In this document: positions 62,742-64,000 of the stretch, in pieces | How the letters are laid out: each line of letters begins with the position of its first letter | Numbering within the stretch: position 1 is the stretch's first letter | Position numbers and translations under genes: made by a program | Notes under the pieces: generated by a model | What the model saw: the letters and a program-made list of their open reading frames with translations, nothing else | The model's database searches: none | What the model was told of the DNA's origin: nothing | Assembly: GCA_015039365.1 (NCBI GenBank) | Contig: WION01000004.1 | Location: forward strand, 372,001 to 436,000 | Length of the DNA stretch: 64,000 nt | Source of the DNA: Amanita rubescens | Lineage: Eukaryota; Basidiomycota; Agaricomycetes; Agaricales; Amanitaceae | Direction of reading: 5' to 3'

Positions 62742-63951
62742 TCACAAATTATAAATGGGAAGTAAACGTGTAAGATCTAGTGATTGTCGGCATAGAGGGC
62801 ATTCGGCCTGTAGGAATATCGGTCAACGGGGTAGGTGTAAGAATAGAATGCCTTTTTACCTTTTCTCTGCCCCATCCGACGATACAGTCCCAGCAGAATA
62901 GATGACCACACTCGGTTGAGCAACTGTTAGTTCTTTCCTCTAAGCACAATGTACAATTTCGTCCTGCTCTTATAGCCTCGGGGATAGCCCCAATATCCAA
63001 TATCGTCCCCTCGTCATCCTCTGCCGACCTTGGTTGTTCATCTTCGGGTGCAGGACGACCAACGAGAGAAGACACGGGCCGATCGTCGAGCAGCATTTCC
63101 TGATCCACGTTGGTGGACGCGTTGGAGAGAGATATATCTGATTCCGTCGTGTACCTCGAACGAATTGAAGACACCAGACGATGTACTAGTCTGACGGCAA
63201 GCATGATGCCGAGTAAGGAATACGATGGAGGTCGTATGTGTGGATTCTCTGGCGTTGAAGATAGCTAGATGTTAAATTAGCAAAGAGCTTGAAACACAAC
63301 GACGAGAAGCGAACATATTGGATACCCAGCGCCCTCTTTACCAAGTCATAGTATACCCCTCCAATATAGAAAATAGCAAGGTTCAACTCGGATGCAACAG
63401 AAACCGCTCCTCGCAATACTGAAATGGGACCAGTAATCCAGGGAGAGGAAGACCGTAGAGCGTGACTCCATCTCACGATTAGGTATTGGGGCAATGTCAA
63501 TAGCATGACCAACGCCAGGCGTAGTCGGCCACGAGGTGGGAAACGCTGATGATTGCTTGAATATTGCCAGATATCGGTGTATTCTTCGCCAAGCGTTTGG
63601 GTAGCTGAAAAGGCGGTCAGTGTGCGTGGACAGCCTAGAATAGAGCCCACTCACCTCGTCCCATGGTAAGACCATAATACAAAAGTTTGACGATGAGATC
63701 AAGTTCCTTATCCCATCGTGCCAGCCAGCGTGTTCCTGCTCTACGATTAAGATGGCTCTAGGAACATGAGAAGGAACGGACCCAAGAAAGTCCGAAGAAT
63801 GTTTTCTGTTTCCTCTTTCAAAGACGAGAGATGATAGACATCGCGCTGATTAGCTCGTACTAGAAAACAAGTTAGAAGTGATCCAAAAAGTACAAAATGA
63901 TGGCTCACTAATCTGAGCTTGTTGTGCGCGGGGAAACGTAGGGATGGACAT
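62742..63951 (-). CDS. PEX10: Peroxin Pex10 (RING-type E3 ligase)
   Basis: Peroxisomal membrane RING protein that ubiquitinates the import receptor Pex5 with Pex2 and Pex12. The ATG at 63951 starts MSIPTFPRAQQAQI|IRANQRDVYHLSSL, then LRTFLG|TRWLARWDKELDLIVKLLYYG and RATQTLGEEYTDIWQYS across two introns. Hydrophobic segments RLALVMLLTLPQYLI and AIFYIGGVYYDLVKRALGIQY form the Pex2/12 N-terminal membrane region. The RING reads CTLCLEERTNSCSTECGHLF then CWDC, with CPLCRQ in the last exon: C3HC4 complete. The product ends TRLLPIYNL. About 330 aa. Confidence 0.94.
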
Positions 63952-64000
63952 GTTTACCGGCCGCGGCCAAACTTTGTTCTTTATTTAAATCCTCACACCA
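63952..64000. other. PEX10 upstream edge
   Basis: Only 49 bp remain. A GC-rich near-palindrome (CCGGCCGCGGCC, 63958-63969) is the only feature noted; it would lie in the PEX10 promoter or 5' UTR. Confidence 0.3.

Overview
This window is nuclear DNA of a filamentous basidiomycete, most likely an Agaricomycete (mushroom or wood-decay lineage). The evidence is dense GT-AG introns of about 45-60 nt in almost every gene, fungal-only genes (ERG5, a group X-type hybrid histidine kinase, PHO85, VAC8, homoserine kinase), basidiomycete-style P450 and GH16 proteins, and very short intergenic gaps. I read about 24 protein genes. There is no recognisable rRNA, tRNA, transposon or CRISPR array. Splice sites were assigned by eye from GT/GC...AG signals and protein-family continuity, so gene ends are firmer than some internal boundaries.

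Layout. 0-6.4 kb: ATP11 (F1-ATPase chaperone), a small NAD(P)-binding oxidoreductase, ERG5 (CYP61) and a second, xenobiotic-type P450. 6.6-12.8 kb: an acetyl-CoA transporter of the AT-1 family and a GYF-domain protein. 13-20.7 kb: a secreted GH16 glucanase, VAC8, CCA1 and an HMG-box regulator. 21-27.3 kb: ROK1, the mitochondrial dicarboxylate carrier DIC1, and SUB2, whose one long intron holds a C/D snoRNA-like element. 27.5-37.5 kb: a giant hybrid histidine kinase. 37.6-43.3 kb: PHO85, UTP5 and a zincless Fpg-type DNA glycosylase. 44-49.3 kb: two fungal proteins of unknown function flanking mitoribosomal mL43. 49.4-64 kb: THR1, a dynein heavy chain gene that encodes the whole motor but lacks the tail, SmE (SME1) and PEX10.

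Most genes are housekeeping and unrelated in pathway. They share tight head-to-head promoters (about 100-300 bp), four of which carry a CACGTG palindrome, and tail-to-tail ends separated by as little as 2 bp.

The most interesting points are these. (1) The dynein motor gene begins just before the linker, so the tail must be encoded elsewhere; this break differs from the motor-internal split known in Ustilago maydis. (2) Several genes contain microexons of 8 to 20 nt, including an 8-nt exon in DIC1. (3) The unusually long SUB2 intron has C and D boxes closed by a 10-bp stem. (4) ATP11 and CCA1 each show a one-base frame discrepancy inside an otherwise conserved region.
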